Counted from the stretch's first letter, positions 42,373 through 53,524 are shown. The stretch: 64,000 nucleotides of DNA from Staphylococcus roterodami (GCA_022493055.1 CP092781.1:1612001-1676000), one strand, 5' to 3'. Notes: generated by a model not told the origin, from the sequence alone. Numbers and translations: made by a program.

Positions 42373-43076
42373 TAATATATTCCTCCTAAAAATTGATGAA
42401 TTTCATTATAAAAAACTGCATTTAATACAAATGAGATAGTTAAAAAAGGTATTAGAGGTAACGCCTTAATAGGCTTGATTATCATTATGATTATCGCAAT
42501 AAGTCCTGCGATGATAAATGTAAATAAAATAAGGTATATAGTAAATTGTAGAGGGAAAAATAAAGAAATAGTGCTTACGAGAAGAATATCACCATAACCA
42601 ATATATGATTTAAATAAAAAGTAAAAAATATGAGCAGAAATACTTACAATTAAAAAGGCTGAGGGAAAAATAGTAGATAACGAGAATATAACTACATAGT
42701 AAACAATTATTAAACGACAGTCGATAAGTAAAGTTTTAATATCAGTCAAAGAAAAAATAAGTAGAAAAATATATGTTGTAATAAATAACAATGCATTTAC
42801 GTCCGTTAAATTAAATAAAACGAATATAATAGGTAACATTGCCAAAATCTCTCCTATCAGATGACTTTTAGAAATATTATAACGGCAATATTGACATCTA
42901 CCTTTTAGCATTATGAAGCTAAAAATTGGAAATAGTTCGTACCATTTCAATTTAACATGGCAATGATCACATTTAGAACGTCTATGTAAATACTTAAATG
43001 AAGTTTCTTCAACAGATATAAATTGATACAAAAAACTAAAGATACAACTACAACTATATGACAATAAAATTACCAA
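42369..43076 (-). CDS. comC: Prepilin peptidase ComC/PilD
   Basis: A 235-residue type IV prepilin peptidase (A24 family) that processes ComG pseudopilins for DNA uptake. The cytosolic zinc-ribbon-like [10 protein letters not shown] and CQYCR occur near residues 36 and 60. The catalytic aspartates are in [10 protein letters not shown] and the GYGD motif of [10 protein letters not shown]. Six to seven membrane helices are seen. The start is a TTG at 43076, 7 bases after a strong GAGGAGG. Promoter at 43097-43125. Confidence 0.88.
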   Translation of the reverse strand: MVILLSYSCSCIFSFLYQFISVEETSFKYLHRRSKCDHCHVKLKWYELFPIFSFIMLKGRCQYCRYNISKSHLIGEILAMLPIIFVLFNLTDVNALLFITTYIFLLIFSLTDIKTLLIDCRLIIVYYVVIFSLSTIFPSAFLIVSISAHIFYFLFKSYIGYGDILLVSTISLFFPLQFTIYLILFTFIIAGLIAIIIMIIKPIKALPLIPFLTISFVLNAVFYNEIHQFLGGIYY

Positions 43077-43096
43077 GAAATAACCTCCTCAAATAG

Positions 43097-43125
43097 ATTA
43101 TAGATAGTTGCGTCAATAATGTAAA
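43097..43125 (-). promoter_or_regulatory. comC promoter
   Basis: The minus strand has TTTACA (43120-43125), 17 bases, then TATAAT (43097-43102), a near-ideal sigma-A promoter 20 bases before the TTG start. So the comC 5' UTR is very short. Confidence 0.78.
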
Positions 43126-43136
43126 TATACATCATT
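43115..43136. promoter_or_regulatory. Operator-like palindrome over the comC -35
   Basis: AATAATGTA-AATA-TACATCATT: arms of nine bases match at eight positions as a palindrome. It covers the -35 box of the comC promoter. A regulator binding here would block RNA polymerase. The regulator is unknown. Confidence 0.5.
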
Positions 43137-43265
43137 TCTATAAAATCATTCCTCTTTGATATGCAGATTTCTCGTTATGGTATAAATATGTTGATAGCTT
43201 AAAATAACGCTTAAATGTCATATAATATCTCCAAATCAATAGTATAATAACCGGACTAAATCTAA

Positions 43266-43312
43266 AAAATAACCGTGAAGAAACAATATAATTTTGAACT
43301 TCACGGTTATTA
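43266..43312 (-). terminator. Terminator after folC
   Basis: AAATAACCGTGAAG (43267-43280) pairs with CTTCACGGTTAT (43299-43310), and the minus strand continues ATTTTTT. It ends the valS-folC transcript. Confidence 0.88.
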
Positions 43313-43323
43313 TAATTTTATGG

Positions 43324-44595
43324 CTAAAATGCTCCAAAATCAATTTTAGATTTAACTTCACTAATGAAATATAAACTACCAGTAATTACAAGTGCATCAC
43401 CTTGATAATTTTTAATAAATTCAACATAATCGTCCACAAGTTGTATATGATCCCCTTCTACACTACCAACAATCTCTTCTTTTCGTAATGCTTTTGGAAA
43501 ATCAAATTCAGTTGCATAAAAAGTTTTTGCAATAACATTTAAATGCTTAACCATCTCATTGATAGGTTTACCATTAATTGCTGAGAATAAAATATCAACT
43601 TTGTCTTTGTGGTGATAATTTTGAATTGTATTAATTAATGCGTCTATACTTTCGGAATTGTGAGCACCATCTAAAATGATTAACGGCTTATCATGAACTT
43701 GTTCAATACGACCAGTCCAGCGAACTGATTCGATTCCGTCAATCATTTTATTGAAATCTAAATGAATTAAACCTTGTTCATTTAATTCAATTAATGCTGT
43801 AATTGCTAATGCAGCATTTTGTTTCTGATGTTCTCCTAACATACTTAAAATGATTGTTTCTAATTCGTATTCCTTATAACGATAAGTAAACTCATCATTT
43901 TGTGAAACTACGACAATCTCACGATCTAACTCAATCGGTTTTGCATGTTGCTCAATAGCACGTTCGCGAACATATTTAAGTGCATCTTCATTTTTGACTG
44001 CGTAAATCACAGGGATATTCGGTTTAATTATTGCACCTTTATCTTTTGCAATATCTAAATAACTATTTCCTAAAATATCAGTATGATCTAATCCAATACT
44101 TGTTAAGATTGATAAAATCGGTGTAAAGACATTTGTAGAATCATTTTTAATACCTAAACCAGCCTCAACAATGACAAAATCAACTGGATGCATTTCACCA
44201 AAATATAAGAACATCGTTGCAGTGATAATTTCAAATTCAGTTGCGACACCCAAATCAGTTTCAATCTCCATTTTTTCACTAATTGGTTTCACACGTGATA
44301 CTAATTCTACAATATCATCATTCGAAATAGGTGCACCATTTAAACTAATTCGTTCATTAAATGTTTCAATAAATGGTGATGTGAAAGTTCCTACTTCATA
44401 ACCATTTTCAACCAAAGCCGATCTAAGGTAAGCAACTGTAGAGCCTTTACCATTTGTTCCACCTACATGAATACCCTTAATATTATTTTGAGGATTATTA
44501 AGTTGTGCAAGCATCCATTCCATACGTTTAACACCAGGTTTAATGCCAAATTTAGTTCTTTCGTGTATCCAATACAAGCTCTCTAGGTAATTCAT
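43324..44595 (-). CDS. folC: Folylpolyglutamate synthase / dihydrofolate synthase
   Basis: A 423-residue Mur-ligase-like ATPase adding glutamate to folates. The P-loop is HVGGTNGKGSTVAYLRS near residue 45, with TSPFIETFNERI, VEAGLGIKNDSTNV, TSIGLDHTDILGN and the second-domain motif ILDGAHNSESI. The start ATG follows AGGAGTT. It is 13 bases after valS, and the valS-folC-comC order is as in Bacillus. Confidence 0.95.
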   Translation of the reverse strand: MNYLESLYWIHERTKFGIKPGVKRMEWMLAQLNNPQNNIKGIHVGGTNGKGSTVAYLRSALVENGYEVGTFTSPFIETFNERISLNGAPISNDDIVELVSRVKPISEKMEIETDLGVATEFEIITATMFLYFGEMHPVDFVIVEAGLGIKNDSTNVFTPILSILTSIGLDHTDILGNSYLDIAKDKGAIIKPNIPVIYAVKNEDALKYVRERAIEQHAKPIELDREIVVVSQNDEFTYRYKEYELETIILSMLGEHQKQNAALAITALIELNEQGLIHLDFNKMIDGIESVRWTGRIEQVHDKPLIILDGAHNSESIDALINTIQNYHHKDKVDILFSAINGKPINEMVKHLNVIAKTFYATEFDFPKALRKEEIVGSVEGDHIQLVDDYVEFIKNYQGDALVITGSLYFISEVKSKIDFGAF

Positions 44596-44607
44596 TGTTA
44601 CTAACTC

Positions 44608-47238
44608 CTATGCTTTTAATTGTTCAATTCTCGCCTTCACACCATCATATTTTTCTTGATAATCTTGTTTTTTACGTTTTTCTTCATTTATAACTTTTTC
44701 AGGTGCTTTACTTACAAAATTTTCATTAGATAACTTTTTATCAACTCTATCCAACTCACTTTGAAGTTTTGATAACCCTTTTTCTAAACGGCTAATTTCT
44801 TTATCCATGTCTATTAGACCTTCTAATGGTAATACGACTTTACCTGCTAATACTACTGAAGTCATAGCTTTTTCAGGTATTTCAACATCTGTGCTAATGT
44901 CTAAAGTACTAGGATTACAGAATTTGAATAAATAATCTTTATTTTGTGATAATGTTTGTTCAATTTCTTTATCTTTAGCTTGAATTAATATAGGGATTTC
45001 TTTAGATAATGGTGTGTTCACTTCTACACGTGACTGTCTAACAGATTTAATGATTTCAACAAGTTGTTGCATTGTTTGTTTACTATCTTCAAAAATCAAT
45101 GATTCACGTACTTCTGGCCATGCTGCTTTTACAATTGTTTCCCCTTCATGAGGTAAACTTTGCCATATTTTTTCTGTAACAAATGGCATGAATGGGTGTA
45201 ACATTCTCATAATATTATCTAAAGTATAACTTAATACAGAACGAGTTACTTGTTTTTGTTCTTCATCTGTACCATTCATCGGAATTTTACTCATTTCAAT
45301 ATACCAATCACAGAAATCATCCCAAATGAAATTGTAAAGCGCTCTTCCAACTTCACCAAATTCATATTTGTCACTTAAATCAGTAACTGTTGCAATTGTT
45401 TCATTCAAGCGTGTCAAAATCCATTTATCTGCCAATGATAAGTTTCCAGTTAAATCAATATCTTCTACTTTAAAGTCTTCGCCAATATTCATCAAACTGA
45501 AACGTGCACCATTCCATATTTTATTGATAAAGTTCCACACTGATTCAACTTTTTCAGTAGAATATCTTAAATCATGACCTGGCGATGAACCTGTCGCTAA
45601 GAAGTATCTTAAGCTATCCGCTCCATATTCATCAATAACGTCCATTGGGTCAACACCATTACCTAAAGATTTACTCATCTTACGTCCATCTTCAGCTCGA
45701 ACTAACCCGTGTAATAATACGTCGTTGAATGGGCGACGATCCGTAAATTCTAAACCTTGGAAAATCATACGCGCTACCCAGAAAAAGATAATATCATAAC
45801 CTGTAACTAATGCGTTCGTTGGATAGTAGCGTTTAAAGTCTTCACTATCAAGGTCAGGCCAACCTAATGTTGAAAATGGCCATAACGCACTTGAGAACCA
45901 TGTATCTAATACATCTTCATCTTGTTGCCAATTTTCAATATCTGTAGGCGCTTCTTCACCAACATAGATTTCACCAGTTTCTTTATGGTACCAAGCCGGA
46001 ATTTGATGACCCCACCATAGTTGTCTTGAAATCGTCCAGTCTCTAATATTTTCCATCCATTGATTAAATGTATGTTCAAATCGTTGTGGATAAAAATCTA
46101 TGCGATCGTCTGTTTTTTGATTATCTAATGAACGTTTTGCCAAATCATCCATACGTACAAACCATTGTGTTGATAAATATGGTTCAACAACTGCACCTGA
46201 ACGCTCTGAATGACCAACCGAATGAACATGATCTTCAATTTTAATAACTAGATCCTGTTCTTTTAAATCTTCGACTAATTGTTTACGACAGTCAAAACGA
46301 TCCAAACCTTCGTATTTACCAGCTTTATCATTCATCTTACCATTTTCATCCATAACGATAATGTTTTCTAAATGATGTCTTTGACCAATTTCAAAATCAT
46401 TAGGGTCATGTGCAGGCGTAACTTTCATCGCACCAGATCCAAAATCAATATCAACGTATTCATCTGCTAATATAGGTAACTCACGGCCTACAATTGGTAA
46501 AATAACCGTTTTGCCAATAACGTCTTTATAACGTTCATCGTTTGGATTAACAACAATAGCCGTGTCGCCCAACATTGTTTCTGGTCTTGTGGTTGCAATT
46601 TCGATATAACCTTCACCATCAGCATAAGGATATTTAAAATGATAAAAGGCACCTTGTACATCTTCATGTATGACTTCAATATCTGATAATGCAGTACGTG
46701 CTTTAGGATCCCAATTTATAATACGCTCACCACGATAAATAATTCCTTTATTGTATAAATCAACAAAAACCTTTTTAACTGCTTTACTTAAACCTTCATC
46801 TAAAGTAAAGCGTTCTCTACTGTAATCTAAGCCTAAACCTAATTTAGCCCATTGAGCACGGATAAATGACGCATATTCTTCTTTCCAATCCCAAGCCTGT
46901 TCTAAAAACTTTTCACGTCCAAGGTCATATCTTGTAATACCTTGTTCATTTAATTTCGCTTCAACTTTCGCTTGTGTCGCAATTCCAGCATGGTCCATAC
47001 CAGGTAAATATAAAGTATCGTATCCTTGCATACGTTTCATACGTGTAATAATGTCTTGTAAAGTTGTATCCCAAGCATGACCTAAATGTAATTTACCAGT
47101 TACATTTGGTGGTGGAATAACAATTGTATATGTTTCTTTTGATTTATCTTCTGATGGTTTAAAATAACCGTTTTTAACCCATTCTTCATAACGTCCCGCT
47201 TCAACTTCACGTGGATCATATTTTGGTTTCATTTCCAT
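44608..47238 (-). CDS. valS: Valine--tRNA ligase
   Basis: An 876-residue class I synthetase. HIGH is in [15 protein letters not shown] near residue 45 and KMSKS in [11 protein letters not shown] near 525. The CP1 editing domain lies between them ([13 protein letters not shown]). The anticodon domain and a C-terminal coiled coil ([19 protein letters not shown]) are as expected for bacterial ValRS. The start ATG follows AGGAGG. Controlled by the T-box leader upstream, in an operon with folC. Confidence 0.97.
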   Translation of the reverse strand: MEMKPKYDPREVEAGRYEEWVKNGYFKPSEDKSKETYTIVIPPPNVTGKLHLGHAWDTTLQDIITRMKRMQGYDTLYLPGMDHAGIATQAKVEAKLNEQGITRYDLGREKFLEQAWDWKEEYASFIRAQWAKLGLGLDYSRERFTLDEGLSKAVKKVFVDLYNKGIIYRGERIINWDPKARTALSDIEVIHEDVQGAFYHFKYPYADGEGYIEIATTRPETMLGDTAIVVNPNDERYKDVIGKTVILPIVGRELPILADEYVDIDFGSGAMKVTPAHDPNDFEIGQRHHLENIIVMDENGKMNDKAGKYEGLDRFDCRKQLVEDLKEQDLVIKIEDHVHSVGHSERSGAVVEPYLSTQWFVRMDDLAKRSLDNQKTDDRIDFYPQRFEHTFNQWMENIRDWTISRQLWWGHQIPAWYHKETGEIYVGEEAPTDIENWQQDEDVLDTWFSSALWPFSTLGWPDLDSEDFKRYYPTNALVTGYDIIFFWVARMIFQGLEFTDRRPFNDVLLHGLVRAEDGRKMSKSLGNGVDPMDVIDEYGADSLRYFLATGSSPGHDLRYSTEKVESVWNFINKIWNGARFSLMNIGEDFKVEDIDLTGNLSLADKWILTRLNETIATVTDLSDKYEFGEVGRALYNFIWDDFCDWYIEMSKIPMNGTDEEQKQVTRSVLSYTLDNIMRMLHPFMPFVTEKIWQSLPHEGETIVKAAWPEVRESLIFEDSKQTMQQLVEIIKSVRQSRVEVNTPLSKEIPILIQAKDKEIEQTLSQNKDYLFKFCNPSTLDISTDVEIPEKAMTSVVLAGKVVLPLEGLIDMDKEISRLEKGLSKLQSELDRVDKKLSNENFVSKAPEKVINEEKRKKQDYQEKYDGVKARIEQLKA

Positions 47239-47262
47239 TTGCTATACCTCCTAAAAAATAAA

Positions 47263-47575
47263 AAATACCCATCCTATATAACAATAGGACGGATATTCCG
47301 TGGTACCACCTATATTCAAGAAGGATGCTACAAATCAAACACTACTTATCAGCTAAATCGAAATTAGTATACTAACGCTGACAACATGAATTTGAAATAA
47401 GTCATCTCTTCAAGCACTCTAGATTATGATTAACGCTCAAACACGTCTTAGCCTACTCTATCATTTGTGTTCAACTAAGATACTCTGTGGGCTACCTTCA
47501 GTAAAAATCATTTGCACATTCACACCAAACCATATGCTCTCTTTAAAACAATTTGAACTTACTCTTCCCAATTTA
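47263..47575 (-). promoter_or_regulatory. T-box riboswitch of valS
   Basis: The core AGGTGGTACCACGG lies at about 47297-47310 on the minus strand. It precedes a terminator stem ATAGGATGGGTA / TATCCGTCCTAT with T6 at 47265-47296. Stem I shows GGAAGAGTAA, AGAGAGC, GGTTTGGTG and GAAG-GTA-G, giving a Val specifier GTA at 47493-47495. It fills the 404-base gap between valS and tag together with the divergent promoters. Confidence 0.93.
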
Positions 47576-47594
47576 TATATTAAACTCTTAACTT

Positions 47595-47623
47595 ATAGTA
47601 TAATGATTGTCAAAATAAGTCAA
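47595..47623 (-). promoter_or_regulatory. valS leader promoter
   Basis: The minus strand has TTGACT (47618-47623), 17 bases, then TACTAT (47595-47600). It overlaps the plus-strand -10 of tag. Confidence 0.75.
47599..47604 (+). promoter_or_regulatory. -10 box of the tag promoter
   Basis: A perfect TATAAT 39 bases before the tag start. No clear -35 lies at the normal distance. Two bases are shared with the valS -10 on the other strand. Confidence 0.6.
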
Positions 47624-47642
47624 TGTATTGGTGGGAATAATT

Positions 47643-48203
47643 ATGAATGAATGCGCATTTGGAACAAAGGATCCAGTTTACTTAAACTATCACGATAATG
47701 TATGGGGTCAACCTTTATATGATAGTAAAGAATTGTTTAAGCTTTTAGCATTAGAATCACAGCACGCTGGTTTGTCATGGTTAACTATTTTAAAAAAGAA
47801 AGAAGCTTATGAAACTGCTTTTTATGATTTTGAACCAGATAAGATAGCACAAATGACAGAGAAAGATATCGATAGATTAATGGCATTTCCAAATATTGTC
47901 CATCATCGTAAAAAATTAGAAGCAATTGTTAGTCAGGCTCAAGGCTACCTACAAATTGAACAAGAACATGGTAGTTTTAGTGAATTTTTATGGTCTTACG
48001 TTAATGGTAAGCCTAAAGATTTACAGTACATTCATTCATCTGATCGCATCACAGTTGATGAGACTGCTACACAACTTTCCAAAGATTTAAAAAAATACGG
48101 TTTTAAATTTTTAGGTCCTGTAACCGTATTTTCATTTTTAGAAGCAGCGGGACTATACGATGCACATTTACAAGATTGTCCATCTAAACCAAACCATAAT
48201 TAA
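47643..48203 (+). CDS. tag: DNA-3-methyladenine glycosylase I
   Basis: A 186-residue Tag glycosylase removing 3-methyladenine from alkylated DNA. The zinc-snap ligands Cys4 and His17 (MNECAFGTKDP, LNYHD) and the C-terminal pair in LYDAHLQDCPSK are present. ALESQHAGLSWLTILKKKE is typical. The start ATG at 47643 follows GGTGGGAATAATT. A GTG-led extension from 47628 is not needed. A single plus-strand gene. Confidence 0.94.
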   Translation: MNECAFGTKDPVYLNYHDNVWGQPLYDSKELFKLLALESQHAGLSWLTILKKKEAYETAFYDFEPDKIAQMTEKDIDRLMAFPNIVHHRKKLEAIVSQAQGYLQIEQEHGSFSEFLWSYVNGKPKDLQYIHSSDRITVDETATQLSKDLKKYGFKFLGPVTVFSFLEAAGLYDAHLQDCPSKPNHN

Positions 48204-48224
48204 TTATATGAAATGATATATAAC

Positions 48225-48267
48225 AAACGAGACAGATTCTATGTTAATTAATAGACTGTCTCGTTTT
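48225..48267. terminator. Bidirectional terminator between tag and AbrB-family gene
   Basis: AAACGAGACAG (48225-48236) pairs with CTGTCTCGTTTT (48256-48267), with T-rich flanks on both strands. Confidence 0.85.
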
Positions 48268-48373
48268 ATTTGATTTTCATTAGGTGTTTTATAAAAATAG
48301 CAGTGAATTATCTCACCTAACAAAACTAACTTACTGTCATTTTTATAGTTATGTGTTGATCATTAGATAATAC

Positions 48374-49441
48374 TTATTTTTTCTTTGACCGATATTTTAA
48401 AAAGTAATTTATCGAAGGTGCGATGATAAAGATTATGAAAAAGATTCTAAATATATGATAACTAGTGATCATAGCAACATCTGCACCAGTAGCTAATGCA
48501 ACTAATACTATTTGGTTAAGTCCACCAGGTGCTGCTCCAAGAAATAGTTCATTGATTGGATTATTATCGAAGAAATGAATAACGTATACCATAACTAAGG
48601 CACCAAAAATTAGCATTATATTTTGTATCGTAATGGCAATGGCTAATCGACCTTTTAAATCTGATAATAAATGCGCAATTTGCACACCAATTCTAATCAT
48701 ATAGATAAGTTGTGCAATGTTAAGTAGCCAATGATCTAAAGCAAAGGTAATCCCCGTAGTAAAGTTCCAAACTATTAAGACTATTAGTGGTGCCAATAAT
48801 TGATATGTTGGAACATTAAGTTTAGACATAATTATATAAACGATAAAAACTGCAATGGCTATAATTAGCATCTGCCAAACATTTAAAGCTTGTGATAAAG
48901 GTAAAACTTTAGCTATTTTACCTGCAGAATGAGCATTATCATCATGAAAAAAATAAGAAATAAATGGTACAAGCACTACAACAAAAATGATGCGTGATGT
49001 TTGCGTAAGGCTAACTACTAACAAATTGGCACGTTTATCTTGTTCTGCCATTACTAACATTTGTGTCAAAGCACCCGGAATAACACTAAGTACAGCGGTT
49101 TCTGTATTAATACGAGCTATTTTTTTAAAGACAAGCGCCATGACTAAAGCAATTAATAAAATTGAAATTGATACTACAATAATAGATAACCAGTTATCTT
49201 TAATATCCATTATGACATTTTTGGTAAATGTTGTTCCTATTTGTACACCTAGTAGCACGATTCCTAGTTCACTTAACCAAAAGGGCCATTTAATTTCCAA
49301 TTTAAAAACTTTTACACAAATGATTGCCGCAATTATTGGTCCGAACATGAATGGCAGTAAAACATGTGATACATATAAAATGCCACTTATTAAAAATGAT
49401 AAAACGAATACAATGAAATTATTTCTATATATCATTGCCAT
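48374..49441 (-). CDS. AbrB family membrane protein (putative transporter/ammonia monooxygenase-like)
   Basis: A 355-residue polytopic membrane protein with about ten helices in two similar halves. Each half carries the AbrB-duplication motif, e.g. SVIPGALTQMLVMA and GAAPGGLNQIVLVALATGADVAM. The family is annotated as putative ammonia monooxygenase or transport protein; its substrate is unknown and the enzyme label is weak. The start ATG at 49441 follows GAAGTGG. A TTG at 49459 is an alternative. A single gene between convergent tag and the heme operon. Confidence 0.8.
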   Translation of the reverse strand: MAMIYRNNFIVFVLSFLISGILYVSHVLLPFMFGPIIAAIICVKVFKLEIKWPFWLSELGIVLLGVQIGTTFTKNVIMDIKDNWLSIIVVSISILLIALVMALVFKKIARINTETAVLSVIPGALTQMLVMAEQDKRANLLVVSLTQTSRIIFVVVLVPFISYFFHDDNAHSAGKIAKVLPLSQALNVWQMLIIAIAVFIVYIIMSKLNVPTYQLLAPLIVLIVWNFTTGITFALDHWLLNIAQLIYMIRIGVQIAHLLSDLKGRLAIAITIQNIMLIFGALVMVYVIHFFDNNPINELFLGAAPGGLNQIVLVALATGADVAMITSYHIFRIFFIIFIIAPSINYFLKYRSKKK

Positions 49442-49556
49442 GTTTTCCACTTCTTTCAATTAAATAATTTAAAAGTTGTTATTGAGGTTTGAAATCAATA
49501 CTTAATCGTTTTTCACTTTTAACAATTATTAATCAATTAAACCTAATTACTGAAAA

Positions 49557-49582
49557 AGAGCCTGAACAAAGTCCAGGCTCTC
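49557..49582 (-). terminator. Terminator of the heme operon
   Basis: AGAGCCTG (49557-49564) pairs with CAGGCTCT (49574-49581), and the minus strand continues TTTTTC. It lies 16-40 bases after the hemL stop. The hairpin resembles the GAGCCT/AGGCTC one at 9974. Confidence 0.8.
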
Positions 49583-49597
49583 GTTTTGTCCGTATAT

Positions 49598-50884
49598 TTA
49601 TTTTACAATACGACTTAGAGCAGTATCAAATGCTTGAATTGTCTTTTCGATATCTTCTGTCGTATGTGCGGTAGATAAGAATGTTCCTTCAAATTGAGAT
49701 GGAGGTAGGAATACTCCTTCTTTTGCCATTTCACGATACATTTCTGCGAATAATTTCAGATCACTTTTATTAGCTTGTTCGAAATTAGTAACCGGTCCTT
49801 CATTTAAGAAATAACCAATCATTGAACCAGCTCTATTTACAGTAATTGGTACATTATGTTTAGCAAATACACGTTTTAAGCCTTCTTCAAGTAAATCACC
49901 TAACATATTAAAATAGTCATAAGTTTCAGGTGTTAATTGGCTTAATGTTTCATAACCACTAGTCATTGCTAAAGGATTACCTGACAACGTACCAGCTTGA
50001 TATATATTTCCTAGTGGCGCGATGTGATCCATGATTTCTTTTTTACCACCAAAAGCACCAACTGGAAGTCCACCACCGATAACTTTTCCTAAGCAAGTTA
50101 AATCAGGTGTAACGCCAAAGTATCCTTGTGCACAATTATAACCTACTCTAAAACCAGTCATTACTTCATCGAAAATTAATAATGCACCATATTCATTCGT
50201 AATATCTCTTAAACCTTGTAAAAAGCCCTCGACTGGTGGAACAACACCCATATTACCTGCTACTGGTTCAACTATGACACCAGCAATATCATCGCCAAAT
50301 TTTTCAAAAGCAATTTTAAGTGCATCTAAATCATTATATGGAACAGTAATTGTATTTTTAGCAATGCCTTCTGGTACACCTGGAGAATCAGGTAATCCTA
50401 AAGTTGCAACACCTGAACCAGCTTTAATTAAAAGTGAATCGCTATGACCATGGTAACAACCTTCAAATTTTACAATTTTATTTCTACCTGTATAACCACG
50501 CGCTAATCTTAACGTATCTAAAGTCGCCTCCGTACCAGATGACACCATACGTACTTTTTCAATTGAAGGAACACGATCAATCACAAGTTGAGCTAATTTG
50601 TTTTCAAGTAATGTCGATGCACCGAAGCTTGTTCCTTTATCAATAGCTTCATGTAAATGACTGATAACCTGTGGATCTCTATGACCTAAAATTAATGGTC
50701 CCCAACTTAGCACATAATCAATATACTCATTTCCATCGATATCATATATTTTTGAACCTTTACCGTGATCCATGAAAATTGCGGGCGTATCTACTGATTT
50801 AAATGCACGAACTGGACTGTTTACACCACCAGGCATTAACGTTTCAGCAACTTTCATAGCTTCTTCTGAATTCGTATATCTCAT
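49598..50884 (-). CDS. hemL: Glutamate-1-semialdehyde 2,1-aminomutase
   Basis: A 428-residue PLP enzyme making 5-aminolevulinate from glutamate-1-semialdehyde, step two of the C5 heme route. The PLP lysine is in [17 protein letters not shown] near residue 266, with [16 protein letters not shown] and [12 protein letters not shown] before it. Staphylococci carry a second paralogue (gsaB) elsewhere; the operon location argues for hemL here. The start ATG follows AGGAGG. Confidence 0.96.
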   Translation of the reverse strand: MRYTNSEEAMKVAETLMPGGVNSPVRAFKSVDTPAIFMDHGKGSKIYDIDGNEYIDYVLSWGPLILGHRDPQVISHLHEAIDKGTSFGASTLLENKLAQLVIDRVPSIEKVRMVSSGTEATLDTLRLARGYTGRNKIVKFEGCYHGHSDSLLIKAGSGVATLGLPDSPGVPEGIAKNTITVPYNDLDALKIAFEKFGDDIAGVIVEPVAGNMGVVPPVEGFLQGLRDITNEYGALLIFDEVMTGFRVGYNCAQGYFGVTPDLTCLGKVIGGGLPVGAFGGKKEIMDHIAPLGNIYQAGTLSGNPLAMTSGYETLSQLTPETYDYFNMLGDLLEEGLKRVFAKHNVPITVNRAGSMIGYFLNEGPVTNFEQANKSDLKLFAEMYREMAKEGVFLPPSQFEGTFLSTAHTTEDIEKTIQAFDTALSRIVK

Positions 50885-50929
50885 AAAGTAAATTCCTCCT
50901 ATAGTTTATCAAAAACAATCAATTGTCTT

Positions 50930-51904
50930 CTATTTATCTAAGTAACGACAAATGTCTTTTGCAAAATATGTGATAATCATATCTGCACCTGCACGTTTCA
51001 TTGAAACCATTTGTTCCATAACAACTCGTTCTTCATCAATCCAACCATTTTGAGCAGCAGCTTTGGTCATACTGTACTCTCCACTCACATTGTATGCAAC
51101 AACTGGAATATTTGTATGATTTTTAACATCGCGAACAATATCTAAGTAACTCAAAGCCGGTTTAACAATCATCATGTCGCACCCCTCTTTTAAATCACTT
51201 TCTAACTCACGTAAAGCTTCTAATCTATTAGCTGGATCCATTTGATATGTTTTTCTATCACCAAATGAAGGTGCAGAATCTGCTGCATCTCTGAATGGTC
51301 CAAAGAAACTTGAAGCATATTTAACACCATAACTCATAATCGGAATATTGTAATAGCCAGCTTCATCTAATCCTTGTCGAATTTCAGCAACAAAACCATC
51401 CATCATATTACTTGGTGCAATAATGTCCGCACCTGCTTCAACTTGTGAAATTGCCGTTTTAACAAGTAGTGGTAGTGATTTATCATTATCGACATCATGA
51501 GTATGATCATCAATTACACCACAATGACCATGATCAGTGTATTCACATAAACAAGTATCAGCAACAATTAATAAGTCATCATACATTTTTTTGGCGATGC
51601 GTGTCGCTTGTTGAATCACACCATCATGGATATATGCACCTGTGCCAATATCATCTTTGGAATTTGGAACACCGAAGAACATAATGGCACGAATACCTAG
51701 GTCATATGCTTCTTTAATTTCATTTTCAAGTAAATTTAAACTGATTTGGTATACACCGGGTAATGATTTAATTTCATTTTTAATATCATCTTTTTCGACT
51801 ACAAAAATAGGATATATTAAATCTTCTTTTCTTACATGATTCTCCCTAACCATACTTCTCATTGTTGCTGATGATCTTAATCTTCTATGTCTATCAAATT
51901 TCAT
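50930..51904 (-). CDS. hemB: Delta-aminolevulinic acid dehydratase (porphobilinogen synthase)
   Basis: A 324-residue enzyme condensing two ALA molecules to porphobilinogen. The zinc site is [12 protein letters not shown] near residue 118-130. The Schiff-base lysines are in [11 protein letters not shown] and [11 protein letters not shown]. Cysteine-type metal site, so zinc-dependent. The start ATG follows AGGGGCT, 3 bases after hemD. Loss of hemB is a classic cause of small-colony variants in S. aureus. Confidence 0.96.
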   Translation of the reverse strand: MKFDRHRRLRSSATMRSMVRENHVRKEDLIYPIFVVEKDDIKNEIKSLPGVYQISLNLLENEIKEAYDLGIRAIMFFGVPNSKDDIGTGAYIHDGVIQQATRIAKKMYDDLLIVADTCLCEYTDHGHCGVIDDHTHDVDNDKSLPLLVKTAISQVEAGADIIAPSNMMDGFVAEIRQGLDEAGYYNIPIMSYGVKYASSFFGPFRDAADSAPSFGDRKTYQMDPANRLEALRELESDLKEGCDMMIVKPALSYLDIVRDVKNHTNIPVVAYNVSGEYSMTKAAAQNGWIDEERVVMEQMVSMKRAGADMIITYFAKDICRYLDK

Positions 51905-51907
51905 TTT

Positions 51908-52576
51908 TTAGCCCCTACTTTCTAAAATCTTTTGTATTAACGATTCTAATGTTTGAGTATCTGCAATAGTAACTGGTTGCTTATTAGCTTTTATGGTCCG
52001 TGCAGTTTGCTCGCCAATAGCATAATAATCTTGAAATTTTGGTACAATTCCTTCATTAAAATAATAACGTACTGCGGATGAACTTGAAAATGTTAAAGCA
52101 TCAATGTGTTGATGTTGTATCAATTTTTTAACATCTTGAATATTCTGCTTATTAGGTACTGATGTATATAAATCTAATTTCACAACTTCATTTTCTTTTG
52201 ATAAGGCTGTCGATAACAAAGGTCTTGCTATTTCGCTTGATGGAATTAAAATTTTTTGATTTCTTTTATTAAATGCTTCTAAAAATCCTTCTTGTGAAAA
52301 GTTACTTGGCATATAATCGACATGTATACCTAATGATTCACAGTATTGTGCCGTTTTAACTCCGATAACTGCAATATAGTTTACATTTAATCTATTTAAA
52401 TATTTATAAAAGTATTTCACTGCATTTTTAGACGAAAAAATAAGCCAGTCATAGTGTTGATCTAACAAATTCAAATCGAAAGCAAGTGGCTTTATTTCAA
52501 TAAATGGTTTATGAATAATAGATACTAAGTCACTTTGCACGTCATTTGTTTGTGTCATTACTACAACTGGTTTCAT
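51908..52576 (-). CDS. hemD: Uroporphyrinogen-III synthase
   Basis: A 222-residue enzyme closing and isomerising hydroxymethylbilane to uroporphyrinogen III. The family is poorly conserved. Recognisable parts are DWLIFSSKNAVKYF, AVIGVKTAQYCESLG, DALTFSSSSAVRYYF and YYAIGEQTARTIK, giving the expected two-lobe pattern. The position between hemC and hemB confirms the call. The start ATG follows GGAGTGACG. Confidence 0.92.
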   Translation of the reverse strand: MKPVVVMTQTNDVQSDLVSIIHKPFIEIKPLAFDLNLLDQHYDWLIFSSKNAVKYFYKYLNRLNVNYIAVIGVKTAQYCESLGIHVDYMPSNFSQEGFLEAFNKRNQKILIPSSEIARPLLSTALSKENEVVKLDLYTSVPNKQNIQDVKKLIQHQHIDALTFSSSSAVRYYFNEGIVPKFQDYYAIGEQTARTIKANKQPVTIADTQTLESLIQKILESRG

Positions 52577-52597
52577 ATTTAAACGTCACTCCAAAAA

Positions 52598-53524
52598 TTA
52601 TTGTTGTTCATTTAAGCGTTTGATAATATCATATGCACCTTGTTCTTTTAATTTATTACTTACTAATTTTCCTAATTCAACTGGATCTGTACCAGTAGAT
52701 GTATATTCAAAACGTTCTTTGCCATCAGGCGTCATAATTAAACCTGTAAACTCAATTTCTTTCTGACCTGAAATCGTTGCATATCCGGCAATCGGCACTT
52801 GGCAACTGCCATCCATTTCCGCTAAAAATGTTCTTTCAGCAGTTACACATTTTGCAACATCGTCATTATGTACTTTACTTAAAAGTTCTAATAGTTCTAC
52901 ATCATCACTTCGACACTCTATACCTAGCGCACCTTGACCAATTGCTGGCAACAACGTATCTCTGTCCAGATATGTAGTTACCGTATCATCTGACCATCCC
53001 ATTCGTCTTAAACCGGCAGCCGCTAAAATAATAGCATCATAATCTTCTGTATGAAGCTTTTCTAAACGTGTATCTATATTTCCCCTAATCCATTTAATTT
53101 CTAAGTTTGGATATTTAGATAAAATTTGTGCCCCTCTACGTAATGAACTTGTACCAATAATACTGCCATCTGGTAATTCAGATAAAGGTGTATGAGTTTT
53201 TGAAATATAGGCATCTAAAGGTAATTCTCTATCAGGAATACAACCTAAAGTTAACCCTTTCGGAATTACACTTGGTACATCTTTTAAAGAATGTATTGCC
53301 ATATCTATGTTTTTCTCAAAAAGTTCGTGTTGAATTTCTTTAACAAATAAACCTTTCCCCCCGACTTTAGATAATTGTTTATCAACAATTCTATCACCTT
53401 TAGTAACAATTTCTTTAATCTCTATTTCTAGATTTGGCTCAATAGCTTTTAACTTGTCTATAAATTGCTGGCTTTGCGTTAAAGCTAATTTACTTCTTCT
53501 TGAACCAACGATTAATTTACGCAT
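52598..53524 (-). CDS. hemC: Porphobilinogen deaminase (hydroxymethylbilane synthase)
   Basis: A 308-residue enzyme polymerising four porphobilinogens. The N-terminus is [29 protein letters not shown] holds the catalytic Asp region. The dipyrromethane-carrying cysteine is in [13 protein letters not shown] near residue 240. Arginines in [10 protein letters not shown] and [13 protein letters not shown] bind substrate. The start ATG at 53524 follows AGGAGG. Confidence 0.96.
   Translation of the reverse strand: MRKLIVGSRRSKLALTQSQQFIDKLKAIEPNLEIEIKEIVTKGDRIVDKQLSKVGGKGLFVKEIQHELFEKNIDMAIHSLKDVPSVIPKGLTLGCIPDRELPLDAYISKTHTPLSELPDGSIIGTSSLRRGAQILSKYPNLEIKWIRGNIDTRLEKLHTEDYDAIILAAAGLRRMGWSDDTVTTYLDRDTLLPAIGQGALGIECRSDDVELLELLSKVHNDDVAKCVTAERTFLAEMDGSCQVPIAGYATISGQKEIEFTGLIMTPDGKERFEYTSTGTDPVELGKLVSNKLKEQGAYDIIKRLNEQQ

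Noticed and set aside
48987..49463. 158-codon plus-strand ORF antisense to the AbrB-family gene
   Set aside because: Opposite-strand shadow of a membrane protein; no ribosome site and no known domain.
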